In this document: piece by piece, positions 43,916-55,100 of the stretch | How positions within the stretch are numbered: the stretch's first letter is position 1 | Layout: the number at the start of each line of letters is the position of its first letter | Assembly: GCF_042650605.1 (NCBI RefSeq) | Contig: NZ_JBHSBN010000018.1 | Span: 72,794-136,793 of the forward strand | Length of the DNA stretch: 64,000 nt | Source: Micromonospora_J zhanjiangensis | GTDB taxonomy: Bacteria > Actinomycetota > Actinomycetes > Mycobacteriales > Micromonosporaceae | Reading direction: 5' to 3' | Notes under the pieces: generated by a model | Databases searched by the model: none | What the model saw: only the letters and a program-made list of their open reading frames with translations | What the model was told of the DNA's origin: nothing | Program-made: the position numbers and the translations under genes

Positions 43916-46174
43916 TCAGACGGCGACGGGGGTGGGAGTCCAGCCGACCGTGGCCGGGGCGGCGGCATCGCCGGCGTACCAGAACGGGACATCGAGGCCG
44001 GCGTCGGACATCGCGTGCAGCAGCGCCGCGGTGTCCTGCATCGCACCGTCGCCGTCGGGTACGGCGAGCACGCCGGCGAGCGGTCGGGCCTGCTCGGCCG
44101 CCTCGCGCAGCCGCGCCGCCAGGGCCTCGCGGCTTTGCGTGGGGTCGAAACCGACTCGGGTGGGCACGATGCTGTGCCGATCCAACAGCGTCGGCAGGTC
44201 CGCCGGCGACGGTGCACCGTCGCGGATGACGACCAGCCACTGTCCACCCGGCACCGGCCCGGCGGCGTCGGCCGCAGCCCAGTCCACAATCACGCTCGCC
44301 ACCGGGTCGGTGTGACCCGGTTCGGCGGCGGCGTCGTCCAGCAGCCACAGCCGCTCCCGCGCAAAGGCGTACGTCGGCAGGTCGACCCGCCGGCAGCCAA
44401 GGCCGGCGAACCAGGCCGCCCAGTCCACCTCGCCGCCGTGGACGTGCGCCTCGGCGAGCTTCCGCAGCGCCGTGGTGGCCGGCACGGCGGCCGTCCCGGC
44501 GCGGGTGACTCCGATGACCACGCTGGGCGGTTGGTCGCCGGCGGTGACGGCCCGCAGGCCGTCGAGCAGCTCGGCGCTCGTCCCACCCAGGATCACCGCG
44601 CGGTGGCTGTGCCGGGCCCGGGTGAGGGCGAGCGAGTAGGCGATGTCCCCGGCGTTGAATCCGGTGCCGTCGAGGAAATCCAGCAGCCGGGCCGCCTGGG
44701 TCCGCAGCGCCGCCTCGCCCACTCCGGAGATCAGCCACGGCAGCGCAGTTCCGTCCGGCAGAGACCCTGCTTCGGCTCCGGACCCGGTGAGCGCCGGGGC
44801 CTCCTCCAGGACGACGTGGGCGTTGGTTCCACTGAAACCGAACGAGGAGACCGCGGCGCGCCGGGGCCGGTCGGTGCGCGGCCACGGCCGGCTCTCCGAC
44901 AGCAGCCGCACCGTGCCCGGCGACCAGTCGACGTGCGGGGTGGCCTCGTCGGCGTGCAGCGTCCGGGGCAGCAGCTCGTTGCGCAGCGCCTCGATCATCT
45001 TGATGGCCCCGCAGATGCCGGCCGCGGCCTGGGTGTGGCCGACGTTCGACTTGAGCGAGCCCAGCCACAGCGGCTGCCCCGGATCACGGTCCCGGCCGTA
45101 GGTCGCCAGCAGCGCCCGCGCCTCGATCGGGTCACCCAGCGGCGTTCCGGTGCCGTGCGCCTCCACGGCGTCGACCTCGTCGGCGCCGATCCGGGCATCG
45201 GCGAGCGCGGCCCGGATCACCTCCTCCTGAGCCTGCCGGTTGGGTGCGGTCAGCCCGTTGGACGCGCCGTCCTGGTTGACCGCGCTGCCGCGGATCACGG
45301 CCAGGACCGGCTGCCCGGCCGCCACCGCATCGGACAGCCGGCGCAGCACCACCAGCCCGGCGCCCTCGGCGAAAGCGGTGCCGTCGGCCTCGGCGCCGAA
45401 CGCCTTGCACCGGGCCGACCAGGACAGCCCTCGTTGCCGGCTGAACTCCTGGAAGATGCCGGGAGTCGCCATCACGGTGGCGCCGCCGGCCAGCGCGGTG
45501 TCGCACTCGCCGCGGCGCAGCGACTGCACGGCCAGGTGCAGGGCGACCAGCGAGGACGAGCAGGCGGTGTCGACGGTGAGCGCCGGGCCGCGCAGGCCGA
45601 GCAGATAGGCGATCCGGCCGGACGCGACACTGGTCGAGATGCCGGTGCCGAGGTAGCCCTCGAGCTCCACCGGGATGCTCCGCAGCCGGGTCAGGTAGTC
45701 CTGGTGCACCACACCGGCGAACACCCCGGTACGGGACTCGCGCATCGTGTGCGGGTCGATCCCCGCGTGCTCGAAGGCCTCCCACGCGCACTCCAGCAGC
45801 ACCCGCTGCTGCGGGTCCATGGCCACGGCCTCGCGCGGGCTGATCCCGAAGAACGTCGGGTCGAAACCGGCGGCGTCGGCGAGGAAACCACCCTCACTGA
45901 CGTACGACGTACCCGGCGCCTCCGGATCGGACCCGGCCAGCGCGGCCAGATCCCAGCCCCGGTCCGGCGGGAACGGGCTGATCGCGTCCACCTCGCCGGT
46001 GACCAGCCGCCAGAGTTCTCCCGGCGAGCCGGCTCCCGGCAGTCGGCAGGCGGCCCCGAGCACCGCGATCGGTTCGTGTGCCCGCTCGATGACGTCACGC
46101 AGCTGTTCGCGTGTCTGGTGCAGCTCCGCGGTCACCCGTCGGAGGAAGTCCCGGAGTTTCTCCTCGTTGGACAT
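43916..46174 (-). CDS. Terminal PKS protein: docking helix and intact KS, with AT, KR, ACP and TE deleted or vestigial
   Basis: 752 aa; GGGGAGACG precedes the ATG. Residues 1-32 (SNEEKLRDFLRRVTAELHQT) are an N-terminal docking coiled coil. KS is about 33-455 with the Cys at residue 205 (DTACSSSLVALHL), EAHGTGTPLGDP and LKSNVGHTQAAAG all intact. Then the KS-AT linker (about 465-540) runs straight into the post-AT linker (LRKLAEAHVHGGEVDWAAWF ... VDLPTYAFARERLWLL); the ~270-residue AT core is gone. Residues 630-752 resemble only the N-terminal part of a KR structural subdomain (GQWLVVIRDG ... LHAMSDAGLDVPFW) and stop with a clean TGA. No ACP or TE is present. It may accept the finished chain from the preceding ACP, or be a relic. 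Confidence 0.92.
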   Translation of the reverse strand: MSNEEKLRDFLRRVTAELHQTREQLRDVIERAHEPIAVLGAACRLPGAGSPGELWRLVTGEVDAISPFPPDRGWDLAALAGSDPEAPGTSYVSEGGFLADAAGFDPTFFGISPREAVAMDPQQRVLLECAWEAFEHAGIDPHTMRESRTGVFAGVVHQDYLTRLRSIPVELEGYLGTGISTSVASGRIAYLLGLRGPALTVDTACSSSLVALHLAVQSLRRGECDTALAGGATVMATPGIFQEFSRQRGLSWSARCKAFGAEADGTAFAEGAGLVVLRRLSDAVAAGQPVLAVIRGSAVNQDGASNGLTAPNRQAQEEVIRAALADARIGADEVDAVEAHGTGTPLGDPIEARALLATYGRDRDPGQPLWLGSLKSNVGHTQAAAGICGAIKMIEALRNELLPRTLHADEATPHVDWSPGTVRLLSESRPWPRTDRPRRAAVSSFGFSGTNAHVVLEEAPALTGSGAEAGSLPDGTALPWLISGVGEAALRTQAARLLDFLDGTGFNAGDIAYSLALTRARHSHRAVILGGTSAELLDGLRAVTAGDQPPSVVIGVTRAGTAAVPATTALRKLAEAHVHGGEVDWAAWFAGLGCRRVDLPTYAFARERLWLLDDAAAEPGHTDPVASVIVDWAAADAAGPVPGGQWLVVIRDGAPSPADLPTLLDRHSIVPTRVGFDPTQSREALAARLREAAEQARPLAGVLAVPDGDGAMQDTAALLHAMSDAGLDVPFWYAGDAAAPATVGWTPTPVAV

Positions 46175-46191
46175 CGGATCGTCTCCCCGTA

Positions 46192-49100
46192 TCAGATCTT
46201 GAGCTCGCGCTCGATGAAGTCGAAGATCTCGTCGTCGCTGGCCTCGGCGAGCCGGTCCGCCGTGCCGTCCGAGCCGGCCGCCGTACCGTCGACGCGGGCC
46301 AGCAGGTCCCGCAGCCGCCGGCCGACCGCCGACTGGGCGGCGTCGTCCAACTGGACCGTGCCGAGCATCGTCTCGACCCGGGCCAGTTCGCCGAGCACGG
46401 CCGCCGGTGCGCCCGCCGGTTCGGCGGCCGGCGCGAGCTCGCCGATGACGTGGCGGGACAGCGCGTCGAGGGTGGGGTACTCGAACACGGCGGTCGCCGG
46501 CAGCCGCAATCCGGTCGCCGCGTTGACCCGGTTGCGGAACTCCACCGCCGACAGCGAGTCGAAGCCGAGCTCCTTGAGCGCGAGCCCGGCGTCCAGCGCG
46601 TTCGGGTCGGTGTGCCCGAGGACCGTGGCCACGTGCCGGCGCAGCAGGTCCAGCACGTGGTCGACCTGCCCGGCCTGGTCGAGCGCGGCGAGCCGGCGGC
46701 TCAGCGTCATCGACCCGCCGATGTCGCCGTCAGCGGCCGTGCGCCGGGCCGGCCGGGCGGCCAGCCCGGTCAGGATCGGCGGCAGCATCTTCGCCTCGGC
46801 GCGGGCCCGCAGCGCCGAGGGGGAGAAGCGGTTGAGGATGTGTACCGGCAGGCCGGCGGCCAGCGCGTCGTCGAACATGGCCAGCCCCTCCGCGATGGAG
46901 AACGGCAGGACGCCGCTGCGGGCGACCCGGGCGTGGTCGGCCGCGCGCAGATGACCGGTCATGCCGTCCGGCAGGTCCCACAGCCCCCAGGCCAGCGAGG
47001 TGGCGGGCTCACCGGCGGCGTGCCGGTGCTGGGCCAGTGCGTCCAGGTAGGCATTGGCCGCCGCGTAGTTCGCCTGTCCGGCGTTGCCGAGAGTGCCCGC
47101 CGCCGAGGAGAACATCAGGAACTGGGTGACCGGATGGTTCCTGATCGCGGTGTGCAGATGCCAGGCGCCCTCCGCCTTGCCGCGCAGCGCGGTCTGCAGG
47201 TGATGCTCGGTGAGCGCGTCGAGGGTGGCGTCGGCCAGCGCGCCGGCCGTGTGCACGACGGTGGTGAGTGGATGGGCCGGGTCCACCATGGACAGCAGCC
47301 GGGTCAGGTCGGCCGGGTCGCCGGTGTCGCAGGCGGCCAGGGTCACCCGGGCGCCGAGGCCCTCCAGCCGGGCGGTCAGCTCGGCCGCCCGCGGGTGGTG
47401 CGGCCCCTGCCGGCCGGCCAGCAGCAGGTGCCGTACGCCGTGCCGGGTGACCAGGTGGTCGATCAGGTGACCGGCCAGGGTGCCGGTGGCGCCGGTGACC
47501 AGCACGGTGCCCTCCGGGTCCAGCGGGGCCGGCAGGGTCAGCACGATCTTGCCGGTGTGCCGGGCCTGCGACAGGTGGCGGAAGGCGGCCGGGGCCTGCC
47601 GGATGTCGAAGGCGGTGATCGGCAGCGGGCTGATCACCCCCTGCTCGGCGAGCTCGAGCAGATCGGCGAGCATGGCTCGGACGTGCTCGGGGCCCCGGTC
47701 GAGGACGTCGAAGGACTGGTAGTGGACTCCCGGATGGGCGCCCGCCACCGCCTCGGCGTCACGGATGTCGGTCTTGCCCATCTCGACGAAGCGGCCACCG
47801 GAGCGCAGCAGCCGCAGTGACCCGTCGACGAAGTCACCGGCCAGCGAGTTGAGCACGATGTCGACGCCGCCCGAGAACGCCTGCTCGAAGTCGAGCGTGC
47901 GGGACGAGGCGATGTGCGCGTCCGGGTAACCCAGGCGGCGCAGCGTCTCCCACTTGCCGGGGTGGGCCGTGCCGTACACCTGCAGCCCGAGGTGCCGGGC
48001 GACCTGGGTGGCGGCCATGCCGACCCCGCCGGCCGCGGCGTGCAGCAGCAGCCGCTCGCCCGGCTGTGCCTGGGCCAGGTCACGGAGCGCGTACAGGGCG
48101 GTCAGGAAGGCCGCCGGGGTGGCCGCCGCCTGCGCGAAGCTCCAGCCGTCCGGGATCCGGGTCACGAGCCGGTGGTCGGTCGTGGTGACCGGGCCGACCC
48201 CGGCGCTCATCAGGCCCATCACCCGGTCGCCGGGCCGCACACCGGTCACGCCCGGGCCGACCTCGAGCACCACGCCGGCGGCCTCGGTGGCCGCGGCCCG
48301 GCCGTCCTGCGCGACCATGCCCAGTGCCAGGACCACGTCCCGGAAGTTCACGCCGACGGCGCGTACCGACAGTCGCAGTTGACCGTCGGTCAGCGGCGCG
48401 GTCGCCTGCGGGAACTCGGCCAGCGCGAGATCGTCGAAGCCGCCCGCGCCGTCGACCACCAGTTGCCAGGTCTCGGCGCCGGCCGGCGGCACCAGGGCCC
48501 GGTCGGCCCGGGCCCGGACCAGCCGGGGCACGAACAGCGCTCCCTCGCGGACGGCGACCTGCGGCTCACCGGTCCAGACCGCGGCCGGCAGCGCCGCCGC
48601 GGCGCCGGGCCGCCCGTCCAGGTCGACCAGCGAGAACCGGCCCGGATGCTCGGACTCCGCGGAACGGACCAGGCCCCACACCGAGGAGGAGGCGAGTCCG
48701 GTCAGGTGCTCGCCGGGGCGGACCGCGGCGGCGTCGTGGGTGATCACGACCAGCCGTGAACCCTCGAACGCCGGATCCCGCAACCACTGCTGGAGCAGGC
48801 GCAACACCGGCTCGATCGCGGCGCGGGGGTCACCGGCGGGGACCTCCCGGGGCGCGGCGACCAGCACGGCCGGCGGGACCGGAGCCTCCCGCAGCGCGTC
48901 CAGATCGGTCGCCCGCACGGTGGCCGGGCCCAGGTCGTACGGGAAGTCGCCGAGCACGGCGCACGGCGACGGCTCGCCACCGGCCGTGAACGGCTGCCAG
49001 GCGACCGTGTGCTCGGCGTCGTGGTGGCTGGTGCGGGCCAGGTCGAGCTGGCCGCGCGACACCGGCCGCAGGGACAGCTCCTCGACCGTGGCCAGCGCGG

Positions 49101-52100
49101 CACCGGACGCGTCGGCCATCCGCAGGCCGACCGCACCGGGCCCGGCCGGGCGCAGCTCCACCCGCAGCGCCGAGGCGCCGACAGCGTGCAGGGTCACCCC
49201 GGACCAGGCGAACGGCAGCACGATCCCGTTACCGACCGCGGCCGCCGCCGGGGTCAGCGCCACACCCTGCAGTGCCGCGTCCAGCAGCGCCGGATGGATC
49301 CCGAAGCCGTCCGGCGCGCCGGCGGCCAGCACCACCTCGGTGTAGACGCGGTCGTCGCGCTGCCAGGCCGCCCGCAGCCCGCGGAACGCCGGCCCGTAGT
49401 CGAGTCCGACCTCGGCGAGCCGCGCGTACAGGTCGTCCAGCGGGATCGGCTCGGCACCCGGCGGCGGCCACGCGTCCAGGGTGAATTCGGCCGCCGGGGC
49501 GGCGTCGTCCACCACACCCTCGGCGTGACAGACCCACGGGCGTCCCGGCGTACGGGAGTGGATGCTCACCGGCCGGGCCCCGTCCGCACCGGCGCCGCCC
49601 AGCACGACCTGCACCTGAGCCGCCTCGCCGGTGAGGATCAGCGGCGCCTGCAGGGTCAGTTCCCGCAGGTGGCCGCAGCCGGCCTGATCACCGGCCCGCA
49701 CGGCCAGCTCGACCAGGGCCGCGCCGGGCAGCAGCACGGTGCCGTGTACGGCGTGGTCGGCCAGCCACGGGTGGGTACGGGTGGACAGGCTCGCGGTCAG
49801 CACCGTCGCGTCCCCGTCGGCCATCGCCACCGCCGCGCCCAGCAGCGGGTGCGACACCGGCTCCAGGCCCAGCTCACCGGCGTCGGCCGCCTCCGCGGGC
49901 GCCTCCAGCCAGTAGCGCTGCCGCTGGAACGGGTAGGTGGGCAGGTCCACCGGCCGGCCGGTGCCCGGCAGGTATCCGGTGAAGTCGGCGGGCGCGCCGC
50001 GTACGAACAACTCGGCCGCCCCGGTCAGGACCCGGACCAGACCGCCCTCGTCGCGGCGCAGCGTCCCGGTGCACACCGCGTCGGTGATCCCGGCGTCCTC
50101 CAGGGTGTCCTGCAGCCCGGTCAGCAGCACCGGGTGCGGGCTCGACTCGACGAAGGTGCGGAAACCGTCCGCGGCCAGGCGGCGCACGGCCCGCTCGAAT
50201 TCGACCGGCTGCCGCAGGTTGGTGAACCAGTACCCGGCGTCCAGCCCGGCGGTGTCGACCGGCTCACCGGTGACGGTGGAGTAGAAGGCGATCGGCGCGG
50301 TCCGCGGTTCGATCCCGGACAGCACCTCGGCGAGCCGCTCGCGGATGGCGTCGACGTGCGGGCCGTGCGAGGCGTAGTCGACCGGCACGGTGCGGGCCCG
50401 GATGCCCTCGGCCTCGCAGGCCGCCACGAACTCGGCGACCGCGTCGGCGTCACCGGACAGCACGGTGGCCCGCGGGCCGTTGACCACGGCCACGTCCAGC
50501 CGGCCGGGCCAGGCCGACAGCCGCTCCCGGACGTCGGCGGCGGTCAGCGCCACCGACGCCATCGCGCCGCGGCCGGTGATCGCGGTCAGCGCCTGGCTGC
50601 GCAACGCCACCACCCGGGCGGCGTCGTCGAGCGACAGCGCACCGGCGATGTGGGCCGCGGCGATCTCGCCCTGGGAGTGCCCGACCACCGCGTCCGGGCG
50701 GATCCCGAAGGTCTCCCAGAGCCGGGCCAGGGCCACCATGACGGCGAACAGCACCGGCTGCACCACCTCGGCGGCGGTCAGCTCCGGCGTGCCGGGCTCG
50801 CCGCGCAGGACGGCGGTCAGGGACCACGGCACGTACCGCTGCAGTGCCCGCTCGCACTCCTCGATCGCGCCGGTGAACACCGGGCTGGTGTCGAGCAGCT
50901 CGCGGGCCATCGCCGGCCACTGCGAACCCTGGCCGGGGAAGACGAGCACGGTACGCCCGGCCGGGTTGGCGGCGCCGAGAACCACGTCGGCCGACGGCCG
51001 CTGCCCGGCGAGCGCGTCGAGCGCGTCGCCGAGCCGGTCGTGGTCGCCGGCGAGCAGCACCGCCCGGTGCCGCAGCCGGGCCCGCCCGAAGCTGAGCGCG
51101 TGGGCCAGGTCCGGCAGCGCCACCGCCGGGCTCAGCTGGGCGCGCAGCAGCGTGGCCTGGTCCCGCAGCGCCGCTTCGGAGGCCGCGGACAGCAGGATCG
51201 GCAGGACCGGCGCGGCCGGCGCCCCGGCCGGCGGCACCTCGGCCGGGGCCGGCGGCTCCTCGAGGATGACGTGCGCGTTGGTGCCGCTGATGCCGAACGA
51301 GGAGACCGCGCTGCGCCGCGGCCGGCCGGTGCTCGGCCAGGGCAGGTTCTCGCCGAGCAGCTTGATCGTGCCGGGCGACCAGTCGATGTGCGGGCTGGGC
51401 ACGTCGGCGTGCAGGGTACGGGGCAGGGTGCCGTGCCGCATCGCCATGATCATCTTGATGACGCCGCCGACACCGGCCGCGGCCTGCGCGTGCCCGATGT
51501 TCGACTTGAGCGAGCCCAGCCAGAGCGGCTGCTCCGGGTTCCGGTCGCGGCCGTACGTGGCGAACAGCGCCTGCGCCTCGATCGGGTCGCCCAGCGCCGT
51601 TCCGGTGCCGTGCGCCTCGACCGCGTCCACCTCACCGGCGGTCAGGCCGGCGTCGCTGAGCGCCTGCCGGATGACCCGCTGCTGTGCCGGCCCGTTCGGG
51701 GCGGACAGCCCGTTGGAGGCCCCGTCCTGGTTGGTGGCGGTGCCGCGGACCACCGCCAGCACCCGGTGACCGTTGGCGACCGCGTCGGACAGCCGCTCCA
51801 TCACCAGCATGCCGACGCCCTCGGCCGCACCGAACCCGTCGGCGTCGGCGCCGAACGCCTTGCACCGACCGTCCGGGGCCAGCGCCCGCTGCCGGCTGAA
51901 CTCCAGGAACATGCCGGGCGTCGCCATCACCACGACCGCGCCGGCCAGGGCCATCGTGCACTCGCCGGAACGCAGCGACCGCGCCGCCAGGTGCATCGCC
52001 ACCAGCGACGACGAGCAGGCCGTATCGATGGTCAGCGCCGGGCCCTCCAGCCCGAAGGTGTACGCCACGCGGCCGGAACCCACACTCGCGGTGTTGCCCA

Positions 52101-55100
52101 TCATCAGGTGACCCTCGAACCCGTCCGGCGCGTGCCGCAGCCGGGCCAGGTAATCCTGATAGCTCATCCCGACGAACACCCCGGTGCGGCTGCCGCGGAC
52201 CCCGTGCGGGTCGAGGCCCGCCTGCTCCAGCGCCTCCCACGTCGACTCCAGCAGCAGCCGCTGCTGCGGGTCCATCGCGGTGGCCTCCTTCGGGCTGATC
52301 CCGAAGAACCCGGCGTCGAAGTGGGCCGGCTCGTCGAGGAAACCACCGCTGACGGTGTACGTGCGGCCGGTCTCGTCCGGATCCGGGTGGTAGAGGCCGG
52401 CGGCGTCCCAGCCGCGGTCCTCCGGCCACTCGGCGACCGCGTCGGTGCCGGACTCCACCAGCCGCCACAGGTCATCGGGCCCGCGCACCCCACCGGGGAA
52501 CCGGCAGCTCATGCCGACGATCGCGATCGGCTCGTCGGAGGCGCCCGGGCAGGCCACCTCGCCCGGCCCGGCTGTCACCCCGGCCAGTTCGGCCCGCAGG
52601 TACTCGGCCAGCACCACCGGGGACGGGTAGTCGAAGACCAGCGTGGCGGGCAGTCGCAGACCGGTCAGCCGGTTCAGCCGGTTGCGCAGCTCCACCCCCA
52701 TGATCGAGTCGAAGCCGACGTCCTTGAACGGCATGTCCGGCCGGATCGGTCCGGCCGAGCCGTGCCCGAGCACCAGCGCGACCTGGACCTGCACCGCCTC
52801 CAGCAGCATCCGCAGCTGGTCGGCCTCCGGCACGGCGGCCAGCTGCGCGGCCAGCGCCGTACCGGCACCGGCGGTGGCCGGCTCCTCCTCGGCGCCGCCG
52901 GTCCGGGCCTCCGGGATGCCGGCGATCAGCGGCCGGGAGCCGCTCGCCGTGAACGCCGCTCCGAACCGGCGCCAGTCGATGTCGGCCACGTACAGCGACA
53001 CCTCGCCGTCGGCGATCGCGTCACCCATCGCGGCCAGCGCGACCCGCGGCTCCATCGGCGGGATGCCGTGCCGGTGCTGGACCGCGATCGTCTCCGGGTC
53101 CTCGGCCACCCCGGAATCGGCCCACGGGCCCCAGCCCAGGCACACCACCGGGCGCCCGGCCGCGGCCCGCTGCCGGGCCAGCGACTCGACCACGGCGTTG
53201 CCACCGGCGTACCCGGCCTGGCCGGGCAGGCCCAGCACCGCCGACAGCGCCGAGAACAGGACCAGCTGCTCGTCGACCAGCTCGGTCAGGTTCGCCGCGA
53301 CCAGGGCGCGGCCCCGGTGGGCGGCGGCCAGCGACTCGGCGGTCAGTTCACCGGCCGGCGCGTCCGCGCGTACCCCGGCGGTGTGCACCACCGCGGTGAG
53401 CGGGGTGTCGCCGCCGCGTACCGAATCCAGCAGCGCGGCCAGCGCGTCCCGGTCCGCGGCGTCGCACGCCACCACCGTGGTCGGGGTGCCCGCCGCGGTG
53501 AGCTCGGCGGCCAGCTCCTCGGCGCCCGGCGCCTGCGGGCCGCGCCGCCCGGCCAGGACCAGCCGGGACACCCCCTGTTCGGCGAGCCGGCGCGCCACGT
53601 GGGCGCCGAGCCCGCCGGTGCCGCCGACGACCAGCACCGTGCCCGACGGCTGCCACGCGGACGCGCCGGTGGTCCGCGGGGCCCGCGCCAGCCGCGGAAC
53701 CAGCACGGCGCCGCCGCGTACCGCGAAACGGTCCTCCGTGCCGGCCGCGGTGCCGAGCACCGCGCAGAACCGGTCGAGCGCCGCGTTGTCGAGCTCCTCC
53801 GGCAGGTCCACCAGCGCGCCGTGCAGCGCCGGCTGCTCGACCGCGGCGACCCCGCCGAGGCCCCAGGCCGCGGCCTGGGCGGCGGCCGACGCCGTGTCGG
53901 TGGCGCCGGTGGACACCGCGCCCCGGGTGACCGTCCAGAGCGGCGCCACCGGCCGGTCGGCCAGCGCCTGGATCAGCGCCAGCTGGGCGGTGAGCCCGGC
54001 CGGCAGGTCGGGGTGGGCGGCGTCCGGCGTCTCGTCCAGCGTCAGCAGCGACAGCACACCGTCGGCCGGGCCGGCCGACGCCAGCGCCTCGCTCACCGGG
54101 CCACGCTCCGCGGCCGGCACCACCAAGGTGCTGACCTGGACGCCCCGGGCGGACAGCGCCGCCACGACCGCCGCGTACGTCGCGCTGTCCCGGCCGTCAC
54201 CGGTGACCACGACGAGCCAGTGGCCCCGCACTGCCGTCCCGGCCTGGTGCCGCTGCCATTGCAGCCGGTAGCGCCAGCCGTCGGCGCGGGCCTCGTCCTG
54301 GGCCCGCCGCCGCCACGACGACAGCGCCGGGACGACGGCCTCGAGCGGGGTGTCCGGCCGGACCGACAGCTCCCGGGCGACCTGCGCCACGTCGGTACGC
54401 GTCACCGAGTCCCAGAACCGCGCGTCCGCCGCCGACTCGGCCACGATCGTGCGCTCGGGCGGGGCCAGCCAGTAGCGGGTCCGCTGGAACGGGTAGGTCG
54501 GCAGGTCGATCCGGCGGGCCGGGCCCACCGCCCGGCCCCAGTCGACGCGGGCGTTGCCGGCCCACGCCTCGGCCAGCGAGGTCAGCAGCCGCCGCGGGCC
54601 GCCGTCGTCGCGGCGCAGGGTGCCGACCACGGTGACCTGGCCGACGGCCGGCCCGAGGTCGTCCACGGTGCCCTGGACGCCGGAGGTGAGCACCGGGTGC
54701 GGGCTGCACTCGATGAACACTCGGTAACCGTCGATGGCCAGCCGGCGCACCGCCTGTTCCAGCTCGACCGGCTGCCGCAGGTTGGTGAACCAGTAGCCGG
54801 CGTCCAGCGACGCCCCGTCGGTCACGGCGCCGGTCACCGTCGAGTAGAACGCCACGTCGGCCGCCCGCGGGGTGATGCCGGTCAGCACCTCGGCCAGGCG
54901 GTCCCGGATCGCATCGACGTGCGGGCCGTGCGAGGCGTAGTCCACCGGGACGGTCCGGGCCCGCAGGCCGTCGCGTTCGCAGACCGCCATCAGCTCGGCG
55001 AGAGCGTCGGCGTCACCGGAGACGACGGTGGCCGCCGGGCCGTTGACGGCCGCCACCCCGATCCGCCCGTCCCACCCGGCGATCAGCTCGCGGACGTCGG

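Noticed and set aside
44460..44540. Sequencing or assembly gap as the reason for the missing AT
   Set aside because: The reading frame passes straight from the pre-AT to the post-AT linker in frame, and the downstream gene spacing is normal. A true deletion is more likely, though only raw reads can exclude an assembly error.
43907..46954. Long open frame on the plus strand opposite the terminal PKS genes
   Set aside because: It is antisense to well-supported KS and ACP sequence, is Arg/Gly/Pro-rich and has no domain; high GC makes such mirror frames common.
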